Below, one piece after another: positions 30,745 to 42,900 of a stretch of DNA of 64,000 nt. The position numbers and the translations under genes are program-made. The stretch covers positions 16,491 to 80,490 of the forward strand of contig NZ_JAIXCQ010000016.1 of the NCBI RefSeq assembly GCF_020297055.1, given 5' to 3'. Source of the DNA: Isoptericola luteus (GTDB lineage: Bacteria > Actinomycetota > Actinomycetes > Actinomycetales > Cellulomonadaceae). The first letter of the stretch is position 1, and each line of letters opens with the position of its first letter. The notes below the pieces were generated by a model. The model had not been told where the DNA came from. It saw only the letters and a list, made by a program, of their open reading frames with translations, and made no database searches.

Positions 30745-33700
30745 TTGCGCCTGCTCTCGCGCCTGCGTACGAACCGCCGCTCGGCCGTCTCGACGTCGGT
30801 CGTGCTCTCGTTGTCGGCAGCGGTGGCGCTGGCCGCCGTGCTGTACGACGGCGAGGCCACCGCGGACGTGGACCTCGACGACTCCGGGGTGTGGGTCACC
30901 AAGCAGTCGGCGGGCCTCGTGGGGCGGTTCAACACGGAGGCGAAGGCGCTCGACGCGACGTTGCTGGCGGGGAGCTCGGCGTTCGACGTCGCCCAGCAGG
31001 CCGGCCAGGTGCTCGTCCTGGACGACGGGAACAGCCAGGCGAGCGTGGTGGACGTCGCGCGGTCCAAGTTCCTCGCCACGACGAAGGTGCCCGCGGGGGC
31101 GACGGTGGCGGCCGGCGGTGGCCGTGCCGCGGTGCTCGACGACGAGTCGGGCTCGCTGTGGGTCACGACGGTCGACCGTCTGCCCCTCCTCGACACCGAC
31201 GAGGTCGACCCGACGGTGGAGCTCCACGGCGCCGGCACGGTGGTCGTGTCCCCGCAGGGCACGGTGTTCGCCGTCGTCCCGTCGCGCCGGACGATGTACA
31301 CGGTCGCGCCGGGAGCGGACCCGGACACCACCGGGCTCGACATGCTCGCGGCCGAGGACGACGTCGTGCTCACCACGGTGGGCGACGACGTGGTGGTCCT
31401 GAACCGCACGAGCGGCGAGCTGCGGCTGCCGGGCGGCGACGTGGTGCGCGTCGCGGACGCGCAGAGCGCCAGGCTGCAGCAGCCCGGGGAGCGTTCCGAC
31501 ACGGTGGCGTACGCGACGTCCGAGGCACTGGTGCGCCAGCCGATCGAGGGCGGGGCGGCCACGTCGCGGCAGGCGTCGGGGTCGCCGGCCGCGCCGGTGC
31601 AGCTCGGTGGGTGCCTGTACGGTGCGTGGTCGACGTCGGGCCAGATCGTGCGCGACTGCGAGGGCACGGACCGTGACGTCGACCGGGTGCTCGAGGGCAT
31701 CGACCAGTCGACCCGGCTGGAGTACCGCACCAACCGCGACGCCGTCGTGCTCAACGACCTCACGGCCGGGACGCTGTGGATGGCGCTCGACGAGTACGAG
31801 AAGGTCGACGACTGGGACATCAAGCTCCCGGAGCAGGCCGAGGGCGACGACGAGGACGCGGAGGACGCGAAGCCGGAGCTCGTCGACAACACGGTCGTGG
31901 ACCGGGACAAGCAGGACCCGCCGAAGGCGGCCGACGACTCGTTCGGCGTACGACCTGGCCGCGCGACGTTGCTCGACGTGCTGTCCAACGACATGGACCC
32001 GGACGGCGACGTCATGACCGTGACGCTCGCGGGCGACCAGCCGGACGACCTCCGCGTCGAGCGCGTGCTGGACGGCCGGGCGCTGCAGGCGGTCGTGCCC
32101 GCCGACGCGTCGGGCACCGTGCGGTTCACCTACGACGTGACGGACGGCTTCGACAACCACGACGAGGGCACGGTGACCCTGAAGGTCGTGGCGCCCACCA
32201 GCAACGAGAAGCCCGAGCAGACGGGCGACCCGGTGCTGCGGGTGGAGCAGGGCAAGAGCGCGCGGATCAAGGTGCTGCCGTATTTCCGGGACCCGGACGG
32301 CGACGACCTCTACCTGGCCACGGCGTCCCCGACGGTGCAGGGCGACGAGGCGCGCGCCTACCCGGACGGGACGGTGGAGTTCCGCGACGGCGGGTCGTCC
32401 ACGGGGCTCAAGAAGGTGACGCTGACCGTCGGGGACGGCCTCGGCGAGGTGGTCGAGGGCACCCTCAAGGTGTACGTGGTGGGCGACCAGGAGCCGCCGG
32501 TCGCCGTGGGCGACCACGTCACCGTGACCGCCGGCCAGCCCGTCACGGTCGAGCCGCTGAAGAACGACACGGACCCGAACGGCGACGACCTGCGGCTGTC
32601 GAAGGTCAACGACGCCTCCCCGGCCGAGATCGTCCGCAACTACGACGCGGGGACGTTCACGTTCCTGGCGCACGAGGCGGGCTCCTACGACGTGCTCTAC
32701 CAGGTCACGGACGGGCCCGGCACGACGACGGGCGTGGTGCGCGTCGACGTGCAGGACGAGGACTCCGCCGCCGGCGCCCCGGTCGTCGTCGCCGACACCG
32801 CGCTGCTGCCCGCGGGCGGGTCGACGCTCGTGGACGTGCTCGCCAACGACACCGACCCCGCGGGCGGGGTGCTCGTGGTGCAGTCCGTCGAGGTGCCGGA
32901 CGACGCCGGGGTGAGCGTCGCGGTGCTGGGCCACCAGATGCTGCGGATCACGGAGACGCGCCGCATCGCCGAGGCGGTGACCTTGCGGTACACGGTGTCG
33001 AACGGCACGGAGAACTCCACCGGGGAGGTCCGCGTGCTCCCCGTGCCCCCGCCGGACCGGCTGCAGCCGCCGAACGCCGCCGCCGACGAGGTGACGGTGC
33101 GCGTGGGCGACATCGTGAACATCGACGTGCTGGCGAACGACACCCACCCTGACGGCCTCGAGCTCTCGGTGGACGACGAGCTCGAGCAGACCGTCGACCC
33201 TGCCCAGGGCGACCTCTTCGTCTCGGAGGGCAGGCTGCGCTTCCGGGCGGGCGCGGAGCCCGGCACGGCGTACGCGATCTACCGGGTGCAGGACCCGAAC
33301 GGGCAGGAGGACTCCGCCCAGGTCACGATCCACGTCCGCGGCGGCAAGGAGAACTCGGCCCCGGTGCCGCACGACGTCGACGCCCGCGTCCTGTCCGGCG
33401 CGACCGCGCGCATCCCGATCCCGCTGGACGGCATCGACCCGGACGGCGACTCGGTGCAGCTCACCGGCCTGGCGACGGGACCGGCCAAGGGCCGCGCCGA
33501 GGTGGTCGACGGCTTCGTCGACTACGAGGCGGGCAAGAACGCGCGAGGGGCGGACTCCTTCCGCTACACGGTGCAGGACGCCCGCGGCGAGGTCGCCACC
33601 GGCCTGGTGCGGGTCGGCATCGCCCGCCCGCCGGCGACGAACCAGCCGCCCGTGACCGGCGACGACGAGGTCACGGTGCGCCCCGACCGCCGCGTCGCGG

Positions 33701-36700
33701 TGCCCGCGCTCGCGAACGACTCGGACCCCGACGGGGACACGATCGGCCTCGTCGCCGGGGCGATCGAGGGCGGCGACGACCTGGACGCCTCGGTGTCGCA
33801 GGACCGCATCGTGGTGCAGACGCCGGGCGACGACGGCACCACCACGTTCTTCTACGCGATCGAGGACACCTACGCCGCCCGTGCGTCGGGGTCGGTGAGC
33901 GTCACCGTCGCGGAGGACGCGCCCCTGCTCCCGCCGGTCGCGCGGGACGACTCCGTCCCCGTGGCCGACATCCTCGGCGCGACGACGGTCACGGTGCCCG
34001 TGCTCGACAACGACGAGGACCCGGACGGCGCCGCCGACGACCTCGCCGTCACGGTGGCGGGCGACGCGGCCACGGTGACGCCGGACGGCGAGCTCACCGT
34101 CACCCTGGCCCCGTCCCGCCAGGTGCTGACCTACACGGTCACCGACCAGGACGGGCTCGCGGCCAAGGCGTTCGTCGTCGTGCCCGGCATGGAGTCGGCC
34201 GAGCCGATCCTCAAGCCCGGCCAGGCGCCGCTCGAGGTGCTGGCGGGCGAGTCGCTCGACATCGACATCACCGACCACGTGCTCGTGGTGGAGGGCCGCA
34301 CCCCGCGCCTGACCACCGAGGACCAGGTCAGCGCGACCGAGGGGAGGGTGGAGGTCACCGGCACCACGACGATGACCTACACCCCGCGGGCGGACTACGA
34401 CGGCCCCGCCGCCGTCACCTTCGAGGTCACGGACGGCACCTCCGTCGACGACCCCGAGGGCGCGGTCGCGCTGCTCACGCTGCCGATCACCGTGCTGCCG
34501 CCGGAGAACCTGCCGCCCACGCCGGGCAGCCCCTCGGGCCAGGTCGCGGCCGGCGAGGAGAACACCGTCGACCTGGGCCGCTTCGCCACGGACCCCGACG
34601 AGGACGACCTGCGGTTCGAGCTCGGGACGCTCCCCGGCGGGCTCGGCGCGACGCTCGCGGGCTCCCGCGTGACGTTCGAGGCCCAGCCGGACGTGCCCCA
34701 GGGCACGGTCCTGCGCGTGCCCTACACGGTCACCGACGACGAGCACGCCCCGGTCGACGGCGAGGTCAGCGTCGAGGTCGTCGCCTCCACGCGGCCGCTG
34801 GCCCGCGCCGTGGACGACCGGGTCGACGGCGCCCACCAGGGCGAGGCCGTCTCCGTGCCGGTGCTGGCCAACGACTCCAACCCGTTCGCCGACCGCGCTC
34901 CGCTGAAGATCGTGGGGCAGCCGATCATCGAGACGGGGCGGGGCGGCACGGTCGTGGACGGCGACCAGGTCGTCGTCACCCCGAAGGACGACTTCGTCGG
35001 CACGATGGTGGTGCGCTACACGGTGCAGGACGCCACCCAGGACCCCGACCGCGAGGTCGAGGGCCGGGTGACGATCAACGTGCTGGGCGCGCCCGAGGCC
35101 CCGGCGACGCCGGCGGTCGAGGAGGTGCGCTCCCAGACGGTCGTGCTGTCCTGGACACCGCCGCAGAACAACGGCGCCGAGATCACGGGCTATACCGTGA
35201 CCTCGTCGATGGGGGACACGTTCGAGTGCGCGACCACGACGTGCACCCTCGAAGGGCTCACCAACGACGTGACCTACACGTTCACGGTGCAGGCCACGAA
35301 CGTCGTCGGTGACTCGAAGGCCTCGCCGGCGTCGGCCGAGGCACGCCCGGACGAGAAGCCGGAGCCGCCCGCGGCCCCGACGCTGACGTTCGGCGACGGC
35401 CAGCTCACGGTCACCTGGAAGAACGCGACGTACACCGACCGGTCCGCGATCGAGTCGGTGGACCTCGAGATCTCGCCCACCCCGGTGAACGGCGAGTCCC
35501 TCAAGGCAGGTGTCACGGACCAGCGGATCGTGTGGGAGGGCCTGACCAACGGCACGGCCTACAAGGTCCGGATCCAGGCGACCAACCGTGCGCCCGACCC
35601 GTCCGAGTGGGGCGCCTGGTCGACGAGCGAGATCCCGGCCGGCCCGCCGGACGCGCCCGCCGCGCCCAGCGCGACGCGCGTCGAGTCCGCCCTGGGCGGC
35701 CAGGTGCACGTCGAGTGGGCTCCGCCCGCGGACAACGGCGACGCGGTCAAGACGTACGACGTCGACGAGTTCGTCAACGGGACCAGGTCCCGGACGCTGA
35801 CGACGACGACCGCCTCGCTCGACCTCGAGGGCCTCGACACGAAGTCGTCCTACACCTACGCGGTAACGGCGGAGAACAAGGCCGGGAAGGGCGGCACGAG
35901 CCCGCAGTCCGCCGCGGTGACCCCGTACGGCAAGCCGACCGTGCCGGGTGCGCCGTCGGCGAGCGTCGGCAAGGGCATGAGCGGCGCGGCGAACGTCTCG
36001 TGGGGGGCTGCGGACGACAACGGCAACCCGGTGACGTACACCGTCGCCACCGACCGGGGCGGTTCGACCACCACCACGGCGACCTCGGCGACCTACGGAG
36101 GCCTGTCGAACGGGACGGCGTACCGGTTCCACGTGCAGGCGTGCAACGCCGCGGGCTGCTCCGACTGGACGGCCTGGTCGAACGCGGTGACGCCGTTCGG
36201 CCCGGTGCCGGCGCCGAGCGTCAGCGCGGCGAGCGGACAGGACCAGAAAGTGACGTTCTCCTGGTCGACCAGCACCAACGGGCGTCCGATCACCGTCAAG
36301 GTGTCGGGTGCGATCAGCAGCAGCGCCGCGAGCAGCGGCGGGCAGGCCGTGTCCGCGGGCTACTCGGACACGAAGCAGATCTGCGTCACCGCCACCGACA
36401 GCGAGGGCCAGTCGGCGCAGCGGTGCGCGTCGGGTACCTCGGCCGCCCGGCCGCAGCCGGTGTTCACGGTGGGCAAGGGCAGCAGTGCCAACGGGGAGTC
36501 GGGGTGCAGCCACTCGTCGTGCAAGTGGCTGACGCTCACGATCCGGGACGCGCCGCCGAACACCTCGTTCACGTACACGTGCCACGACCAGGACGGGCAG
36601 TTCTCGAACTACACGCAGACCAACATGCACAACGGCAGCGCGGCGCGGACCGACGCGAACGGCAACCTCGGTGAGCTCGAGGCCTGGTGCTACTACGGCC

Positions 36701-36762
36701 AGCCCGGCAACCAGGCCTACATCAGGACGAGCATCGGGACCACCAACCGCATCACCTGGTGA
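30745..36762 (+). CDS. Giant membrane-anchored surface protein 2 (paralog)
   Basis: This 2005-residue protein has the same layout as giant protein 1: basic tail, anchor (about 15-35), propeller-like region, about eleven cadherin-like repeats, about five FN3 domains starting near residue 1452, and a four-Cys C-terminal module (SGCSHSSC, TCHDQDG, EAWCYYG). The TTG at 30745 follows GGGAGA by five bases and aligns with the TTG of both paralogs. A 108-bp block (32643-32750) is identical to 26386-26493 in gene 1, implying recent duplication or gene conversion. It has its own predicted promoter and upstream palindrome. Function is not recognised. Confidence 0.85.
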   Translation: MRLLSRLRTNRRSAVSTSVVLSLSAAVALAAVLYDGEATADVDLDDSGVWVTKQSAGLVGRFNTEAKALDATLLAGSSAFDVAQQAGQVLVLDDGNSQASVVDVARSKFLATTKVPAGATVAAGGGRAAVLDDESGSLWVTTVDRLPLLDTDEVDPTVELHGAGTVVVSPQGTVFAVVPSRRTMYTVAPGADPDTTGLDMLAAEDDVVLTTVGDDVVVLNRTSGELRLPGGDVVRVADAQSARLQQPGERSDTVAYATSEALVRQPIEGGAATSRQASGSPAAPVQLGGCLYGAWSTSGQIVRDCEGTDRDVDRVLEGIDQSTRLEYRTNRDAVVLNDLTAGTLWMALDEYEKVDDWDIKLPEQAEGDDEDAEDAKPELVDNTVVDRDKQDPPKAADDSFGVRPGRATLLDVLSNDMDPDGDVMTVTLAGDQPDDLRVERVLDGRALQAVVPADASGTVRFTYDVTDGFDNHDEGTVTLKVVAPTSNEKPEQTGDPVLRVEQGKSARIKVLPYFRDPDGDDLYLATASPTVQGDEARAYPDGTVEFRDGGSSTGLKKVTLTVGDGLGEVVEGTLKVYVVGDQEPPVAVGDHVTVTAGQPVTVEPLKNDTDPNGDDLRLSKVNDASPAEIVRNYDAGTFTFLAHEAGSYDVLYQVTDGPGTTTGVVRVDVQDEDSAAGAPVVVADTALLPAGGSTLVDVLANDTDPAGGVLVVQSVEVPDDAGVSVAVLGHQMLRITETRRIAEAVTLRYTVSNGTENSTGEVRVLPVPPPDRLQPPNAAADEVTVRVGDIVNIDVLANDTHPDGLELSVDDELEQTVDPAQGDLFVSEGRLRFRAGAEPGTAYAIYRVQDPNGQEDSAQVTIHVRGGKENSAPVPHDVDARVLSGATARIPIPLDGIDPDGDSVQLTGLATGPAKGRAEVVDGFVDYEAGKNARGADSFRYTVQDARGEVATGLVRVGIARPPATNQPPVTGDDEVTVRPDRRVAVPALANDSDPDGDTIGLVAGAIEGGDDLDASVSQDRIVVQTPGDDGTTTFFYAIEDTYAARASGSVSVTVAEDAPLLPPVARDDSVPVADILGATTVTVPVLDNDEDPDGAADDLAVTVAGDAATVTPDGELTVTLAPSRQVLTYTVTDQDGLAAKAFVVVPGMESAEPILKPGQAPLEVLAGESLDIDITDHVLVVEGRTPRLTTEDQVSATEGRVEVTGTTTMTYTPRADYDGPAAVTFEVTDGTSVDDPEGAVALLTLPITVLPPENLPPTPGSPSGQVAAGEENTVDLGRFATDPDEDDLRFELGTLPGGLGATLAGSRVTFEAQPDVPQGTVLRVPYTVTDDEHAPVDGEVSVEVVASTRPLARAVDDRVDGAHQGEAVSVPVLANDSNPFADRAPLKIVGQPIIETGRGGTVVDGDQVVVTPKDDFVGTMVVRYTVQDATQDPDREVEGRVTINVLGAPEAPATPAVEEVRSQTVVLSWTPPQNNGAEITGYTVTSSMGDTFECATTTCTLEGLTNDVTYTFTVQATNVVGDSKASPASAEARPDEKPEPPAAPTLTFGDGQLTVTWKNATYTDRSAIESVDLEISPTPVNGESLKAGVTDQRIVWEGLTNGTAYKVRIQATNRAPDPSEWGAWSTSEIPAGPPDAPAAPSATRVESALGGQVHVEWAPPADNGDAVKTYDVDEFVNGTRSRTLTTTTASLDLEGLDTKSSYTYAVTAENKAGKGGTSPQSAAVTPYGKPTVPGAPSASVGKGMSGAANVSWGAADDNGNPVTYTVATDRGGSTTTTATSATYGGLSNGTAYRFHVQACNAAGCSDWTAWSNAVTPFGPVPAPSVSAASGQDQKVTFSWSTSTNGRPITVKVSGAISSSAASSGGQAVSAGYSDTKQICVTATDSEGQSAQRCASGTSAARPQPVFTVGKGSSANGESGCSHSSCKWLTLTIRDAPPNTSFTYTCHDQDGQFSNYTQTNMHNGSAARTDANGNLGELEAWCYYGQPGNQAYIRTSIGTTNRITW

Positions 36763-36784
36763 GGGCCCGACCAGGGGGCTCACC

Positions 36785-36816
36785 GGGGGGCATGGGGACC
36801 TCTCCCCATGCCCCCC
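36785..36816. promoter_or_regulatory. ATGGGGA palindrome, copy B
   Basis: A perfect 14-bp stem: GGGGGGCATGGGGA pairs with its complement around a CCTC loop. It lies 22 bases after giant gene 2 and ends 37 bases before the TATCCT -10 of giant gene 3, nearly the same spacing as copy A. Confidence 0.65.
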
Positions 36817-36853
36817 TGGTGTGAACGTCTCCCCTGCCAGAGGGAATTCTGGC

Positions 36854-36859
36854 TATCCT
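36854..36859 (+). promoter_or_regulatory. -10 element of giant gene 3
   Basis: TATCCT is preceded by TTCTGGC and, 17 bases upstream, by CCCCTG, the same arrangement as before giant gene 2. The predicted leader is about 70 bases and ends in GGGGGACCA before the TTG. Confidence 0.5.
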
Positions 36860-36934
36860 GTGCCCTGCGACCGCGCCGTTGACGTCGGGCGAGGAGCAGC
36901 CCGGCTGCCGGTCGCGAACACTACTGGGGGACCA

Positions 36935-39900
36935 TTGGGCCTGCTCTCGCGCCTGCGACGCGACCGTCGTACGGCTGTCTCGACGACGGTCGTGCTGTCG
37001 CTGTCCCTCGGTCTGGTGGCCGCGGCCGTGCTCTACGACGGCGAGGCGACGGCCGACGCCGACCTCGACGACTCCGGGGTGTGGGTCACCAAGTCCTCCG
37101 CGGCGCTGGTCGGCCGGTTCAACACCGAGGCCAAGGCGCTGGACGGCACGCTGCTCGCGGGCAGCGCCGACTTCGACGTCGACCAGCAGGCGAGCCAGGT
37201 GCTCGTCGCGGACGACGGGACGAGCACCGCGAACCTCGTCGACGTGGCGCGGCTGAAGTTCTCCTCGGGCACGTCCGTGCCGGCCGGTGCGGAGCTCTCC
37301 CTGGGCGGTGGCCGGGTGGCGGTGCTCGACGACGAGTCCGGCTTCCTGTGGGTGCGCAGCGTGGAGCTGCTCCCCGGCCTCGACGTCGAGAAGGACGAAC
37401 CCACGCTCGAGCTCGGCGACGAGGCGCAGGTCGTGACGTCGCAGGAGGGCACGGTCTACGCGGTGGTGCCGAGCACCGACATGCTGTGGACGGTGCGCCC
37501 GGGCGAGAAGCCCGAGCACGCCACGCTGGAGCTTCTCGACGAGGGCGACGACGTCGTGCTGACGACCGTCGGCGACGACCTGGTGATCCTCGACCGCAGC
37601 AGCGGCGAGATGCGCCTGCCCGGCGGCGACGTCGTCGACGTGGCCGACGCGCAGGGCGCGCGCCTGCAGCATCCGGGCCAGGACTCGGCCATGGTCGCGT
37701 ACGCGACGGGCAGCGCGCTGGTGCGCCAGCCGCTCGACGGCGGCGCCCAGGTCTCGCGGCGCGCGACCGGCGTGCCTGCCGCGCCGGTCCAGCTCGGCGG
37801 CTGCCTGTACGGCGCCTGGTCGACGTCTGGCCAGATCGTGCGCGACTGCGAGGGCACCGACCGCGACGTCGACCGGGTGCTCGAGGGCATCGACGACCGC
37901 ACCCAGCTCGAGTACCGCACCAACCGGGACGCCGTCGTGCTCAACGACCTGTCGGCGGGCACGGTCTGGATGGCGCTCGACGAGTACGAGAAGGTCGACG
38001 ACTGGGACGTCCAGCTCCCCGCCGAGGGTGACGGCGAGGACGAGAACGCCGACGACGACACCCCCGAGCTCGTCGACCAGACGGTCGTGGACCGCGAGAA
38101 GCAGGACCCGCCGGAGGCCAAGGACGACTCCTTCGGCGTGCGTGCGGGCCGCTCGACGGTGCTGGACGTGCTCGCCAACGACCTGGACCCGGACGGCGAC
38201 GTCATCACGGCCGAGCTGGGCGACGACGCCCCGACCGAGATGGCGATCCAGAGCGTGGTCGGCGGCCGTGCGCTGCAGGCCGTCGTGCCGGACGACGCCA
38301 CGGGCAAGGTCACCTTCGGCTACACGGTGACCGACGGGCGCGGCGGCGAGGACGACGCGACCGTCGACGTGCGCGTCGTCCCGTGGGCGGAGAACTCCGG
38401 CCCCGAGGCGACGGGCGAGCCGGTGCTGAAGGTGGGCCTGGGCCGCAGCGCGGAGATCCGGGTGCTCCCGTTCTTCCGCGACCCCGAGGGTGACGACCTC
38501 TACCTGGCGACGGCCACCTCCACGTCCAAGGGCGACGAGGTCCGCGCCACCCCCGACGGTCGCATCGAGTTCCGCGACGAGGGCACGGCCACCGGGCGCA
38601 AGAAGGTGACGCTGACGGTGAGCGACGGCCGCGCGACCACCGAGGGCACCCTGTGGGTCGACGTCGTCGGCGACACCCAGGAGGCGCCGATCGCCGTCGG
38701 CGACCACGTCGTCGTGACCGCCGGCGAGCCGGTGACCGTCAAGCCCCTGAAGAACGACTCGGACCCGAACGGCGACGAGCTGCGTCTCGCCGACGTGAGC
38801 GAGGCCAAGCCGGCGGAGATCACCGAGAACGTCGAGGCCGGCACCTTCACGTTCGTGGCGACCGAGGCCCGGTCGTACGACGTGCTGTACCGCGTCACCG
38901 ACGGTCCCAGCGCCACGACCGGCGTCGTGCGGGTGGACGTCGTCGACCCGGACGACGCGAAGGGGCCGCCGGTGGCGGTCTCGGACACGGCGCTGCTGCC
39001 GGCGGGCGGCTCCGTCCTGGTGGACGTGCTCGCCAACGACTCCGACCCGGCGGGCGGCGTGCTCGTCGTGCAGTCGGTGGACGTGCCGGACGACGCGGGC
39101 GTGACCGTGGCGACGCTCGGGCACCAGATGCTCCGCATCACCGAGACCCGGCGGCTCGCCGAGCCCGTCACCCTGACGTACACCGTCTCGAACGGCGACG
39201 ACACGGCGACCGGCGAGGTCCGCGTCCTGCCCGTCCCGGCGCCGGACCGGCTGCGGCCGCCGAACGCCGTCGCCGACGAGGTCGTGGTGCACGCCGGCGA
39301 CTACGTGAACATCCCCGTGCTGGCGAACGACTCCCACCCGGACGGCCTGGAGCTCACGCTCGACGACGAGCTCGAGCAGACGGTCGAGGCGGGTCAGGGC
39401 GACCTGTTCGTCTCCGAGGGGCGGCTGCGCTTCCGGGCGGGTGCCGAGGCGACCACCGCCTACGCGATCTACAAGGTCCAGGACCCGAACGGGCAGGAGG
39501 ACTCCGCCCAGGTCACGATCCACGTCCGCGACGGGGAGAAGAACCGGGCACCGATGCCGGGCGACGTCCAGGCCCGCGTGCTCTCCGGCGGCAAGGTGCG
39601 CGTCCAGGTGCCGCTCGACGGCATCGACCCGGACGGCGACTCCGTCCAGCTCGTCAACATCGTGCAGCCGCCCGTGAAGGGCATCGCGGAGATCGCCGAG
39701 GGGCAGTACATCGACTTCCGGTCGACCGCCGGCGCGACCGGGCAGGACACCCTGAAGTACGCGGTGGTCGACTCCCGTGGCGAGACCGCGACGGGGACGG
39801 TGCGCATCGGCATCTCCCCGCCGAGCGCGGAGAACCACCCGCCGGTGGCGGCGGACGACATCGTCACCGCGCGCCCGGACCGCATGGTCTCCGTGCCTGC

Positions 39901-42900
39901 GCTGCGCAACGACTCCGACGCCGACGGCGACCAGATCGGGCTGGTTCCCGGCGCCATCGAGGCGACGAAGCCGCTGGACCCGGAGGTCGTCGAGGACCGG
40001 ATCGTGCTCCAGACCCCCTCCGACGAGGGGACCTCGAGCTTCTACTACGGCATCGAGGACGTGTGGGCGGCCCGCGCCACGGGCACCGTGACCCTGGAGG
40101 TCTCGGCCGACGCACCGCTGCTGCCGCCGATCGCGCGCGACGACATCGTCGCGCCGGCCGAGGTCACGCCCCAGATGACGAGCCTGACCGTGCCGGTGCT
40201 GCGCAACGACGAGGACCCGGACGGCGCCGCGACCGAGCTCACGGTCGAGGTCGAGGGCAGCACGGCCACCGTCGGCGACGAGGGCGAGGTGAAGGTGCGC
40301 CTGACGGACGCGCGCCAGATCCTCACGTACACGGTCACCGACGTCGACGGGCTGGTGGGCAAGGCGTTCCTCCAGGTGCCGGCGTCCAAGAAGCTCGAGA
40401 CGCCGCAGGCGGAGCAGCCGGAGGAGGAAGAGGACGAGCTGCTCGGCCCGCCCCCGCTGCTCAAGTCCAGCTTCGTGCCGCTCGAGGTGATCTCGGGCGA
40501 GCCGCTCACGGTCGACCTGCGCAACGCCGTCACCGTCGCCGAGGGCGGCAAGGTCGCCATCGCCGACGCGGGCAGCGCCCGCGCCGTCGCCGGCAGCGTC
40601 GTGGTCCGCGACGCGCAGCACCTCGTGTACACGTCCACGCCCGACTACGTCGGCCCGGCCGCCGTGAGCGTCCAGGTCACCGACGGCCTCGGGGAGAAGA
40701 AGGACGCGGCACAGCGGGTCGTCACCGTGCAGGTGCCGATCACCGTGCTGCCGCCCGAGAACCTGCCGCCCACCCCCGGCACGCCGACGGCGAGCGTCGC
40801 GGCGGGCGAGGAGAGCACGGTCGACCTGTCGCGGTTCGCGACGGACGTCGACGACGACCCGCTGACCTTCTCCATGGGCGCCGCGCCCGAGGGGCTGACG
40901 CTCGGGCAGTCAGGCGGAGTCGTGACCCTGCAGGCCTCACCCGACGTCGTCAAGGGCACCGGGTTCGACCTCGCCTACACGGTGAGCGACGGCGAGAACC
41001 CGGCCGTGGACGGCGTGCTGCGGGTGACCGTCGTCGCGTCGACCCGTCCGCTCGCCAAGGCGAACCCGGACACCGTCCCGGACGCGCACCAGGGCAAGCC
41101 GGTGTCCGTGCCGGTGCTGGCCAACGACGTCGACCCGTTCGACCCGAAGGGCCTCGAGCTCGTCGGCATCAGCGTGGAGACCGGCGTCGGCGACGCCGTC
41201 ATCGAGGGCGACTCGGTCGTGATCACCCCGGAGCAGAGCTTCGTCGGCACGCTGGTCGCCGTGTACCGCCTCCAGGACGCCACGCAGGACGTGGACCGCC
41301 AGGTCGAGGGCCGGATCAACGTCAACGTGCTCGGGGTCCCCGAGGCACCGGCCAAGCCGGTGGTCGAGGAGGTGCGGTCCAAGACGGTCGTGCTGTCCTG
41401 GACGCCGCCGCTCAACAACGGCGCCGAGATCACCGGGTACACGGTGACCTCGTCGATGGGCGACACGTTCGAGTGCACGACCACCACGTGCACCCTCGAC
41501 GGGCTCACCAACAACGTGACCTACACGTTCACCGTCACCGCGACGAACGCCGTCGGGGAGTCGAAGTCCTCCGTGGCCTCCGCCGAGGCCCGGCCGGACG
41601 AGAAGCCGAACCCGCCGGCCGCGCCGACGCTCGCCTTCGGGGACAAGTCCCTCAAGGTGACCTGGGTGAACGCGACGTACACCGACCGCTCGCCGATCGA
41701 GTGCGTGAACCTGATGATCTCGCCGCCGCCCGCGAGCGGGGTCGCCCAGGTCTCCTGTGTCACGGGGCAGACGTTCGAGTGGGAGGGCCTGACGAACGGC
41801 ACCGCCTACACCGTCGCGCTGCAGGCCGTGAACGCCGCACCGGACCCGTCCGAGTGGGGCGAGGCGTCCGCGCCCGAGACCCCCGCCGGCCCGCCGGCCG
41901 CGCCCGCGGCCCCGCGTGCCACGCGCATCGACGACCCGCTCGGCGGGCGGATCAGGGTCACCTGGGACGCGCCGAACGCCAACGGTGACGCCATCAAGAA
42001 GTACTACGTCACCAACGTCAAGGACGGCACGGTCGTCGAGGTCACGGGCACGTCGTGGGACGCGACGGGCCTGAACAACGAGGCCTCGTACTCGTTCACC
42101 GTGGTCGCCGAGAACAAGGCGGGGCCGGGCAAGCCCAGCCCGGCGTCCAACGCCGTCACGCCGTTCGGCCGGCCGGAGGCGCCCACGGGCGTCACGGCGC
42201 GGGACGCCGCGGGCGACGCCGTCGTGCGCTGGAACGCCGCGGACGCCAACGGGGCGCCCGTGAGCAGCTACACGGTGACGGCGTCCGCCGGGGGGTCGCT
42301 CACCGTCTCGGGCACCAGCGCGACGTTCACGGGCCTGCCCGACGGCGCCACCTCGACGTTCACCGTGACGGCGACGAACGCGGGCGGGACATCGGGCAAG
42401 AGCGCGGCGTCGAACGGCGTCAAGACGTACAGCAAGCCGGGTGCGCCCAACGTGACGTGGACCAAGACGTCGGCCACCGACGGCTACTTCACCGTGACCG
42501 CGCCCAACAGCTGGAACGGCGACAAGGGCACCGTGAAGTGGTCCCTGTCGGGGTCGGAGAACCGGAGCGGGGAGGGCACCGGGAGGATCGCGGTGTCCGG
42601 CGGCTACAGCAAGTCGTACACCGTGACCACGTCGGCCACGAACGGCGCGGGCACCACGAACGGCGGCCGGGCCTCCGGCTCCACCGACGCGCCGCCGCAG
42701 CCGAAGGTCTGGACCAGCGACTCCGGGATCGTGTACAAGGTCAGCGGCTGCAGCACGAACAAGTGCACCCGCGTGCAGGTCCACGCCAACGCCGACTTCC
42801 CGTCCGGGACCTACAACTTCAGGTGCTGGAACAACTTCGGCGGGACGAACAGCAACTTCTCCACCCAGTCTGCGTACCTGCAGGCCGGCGGGTCCGCGAA

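Noticed and set aside
24206..42784. Open frames of 600-2000 codons on the minus strand opposite the three giant genes
   Set aside because: Composition is His/Arg/Val/Gly-rich and repeat-like, mirroring the sense-strand repeats. The sense frames have anchor, cadherin-like and FN3 features.
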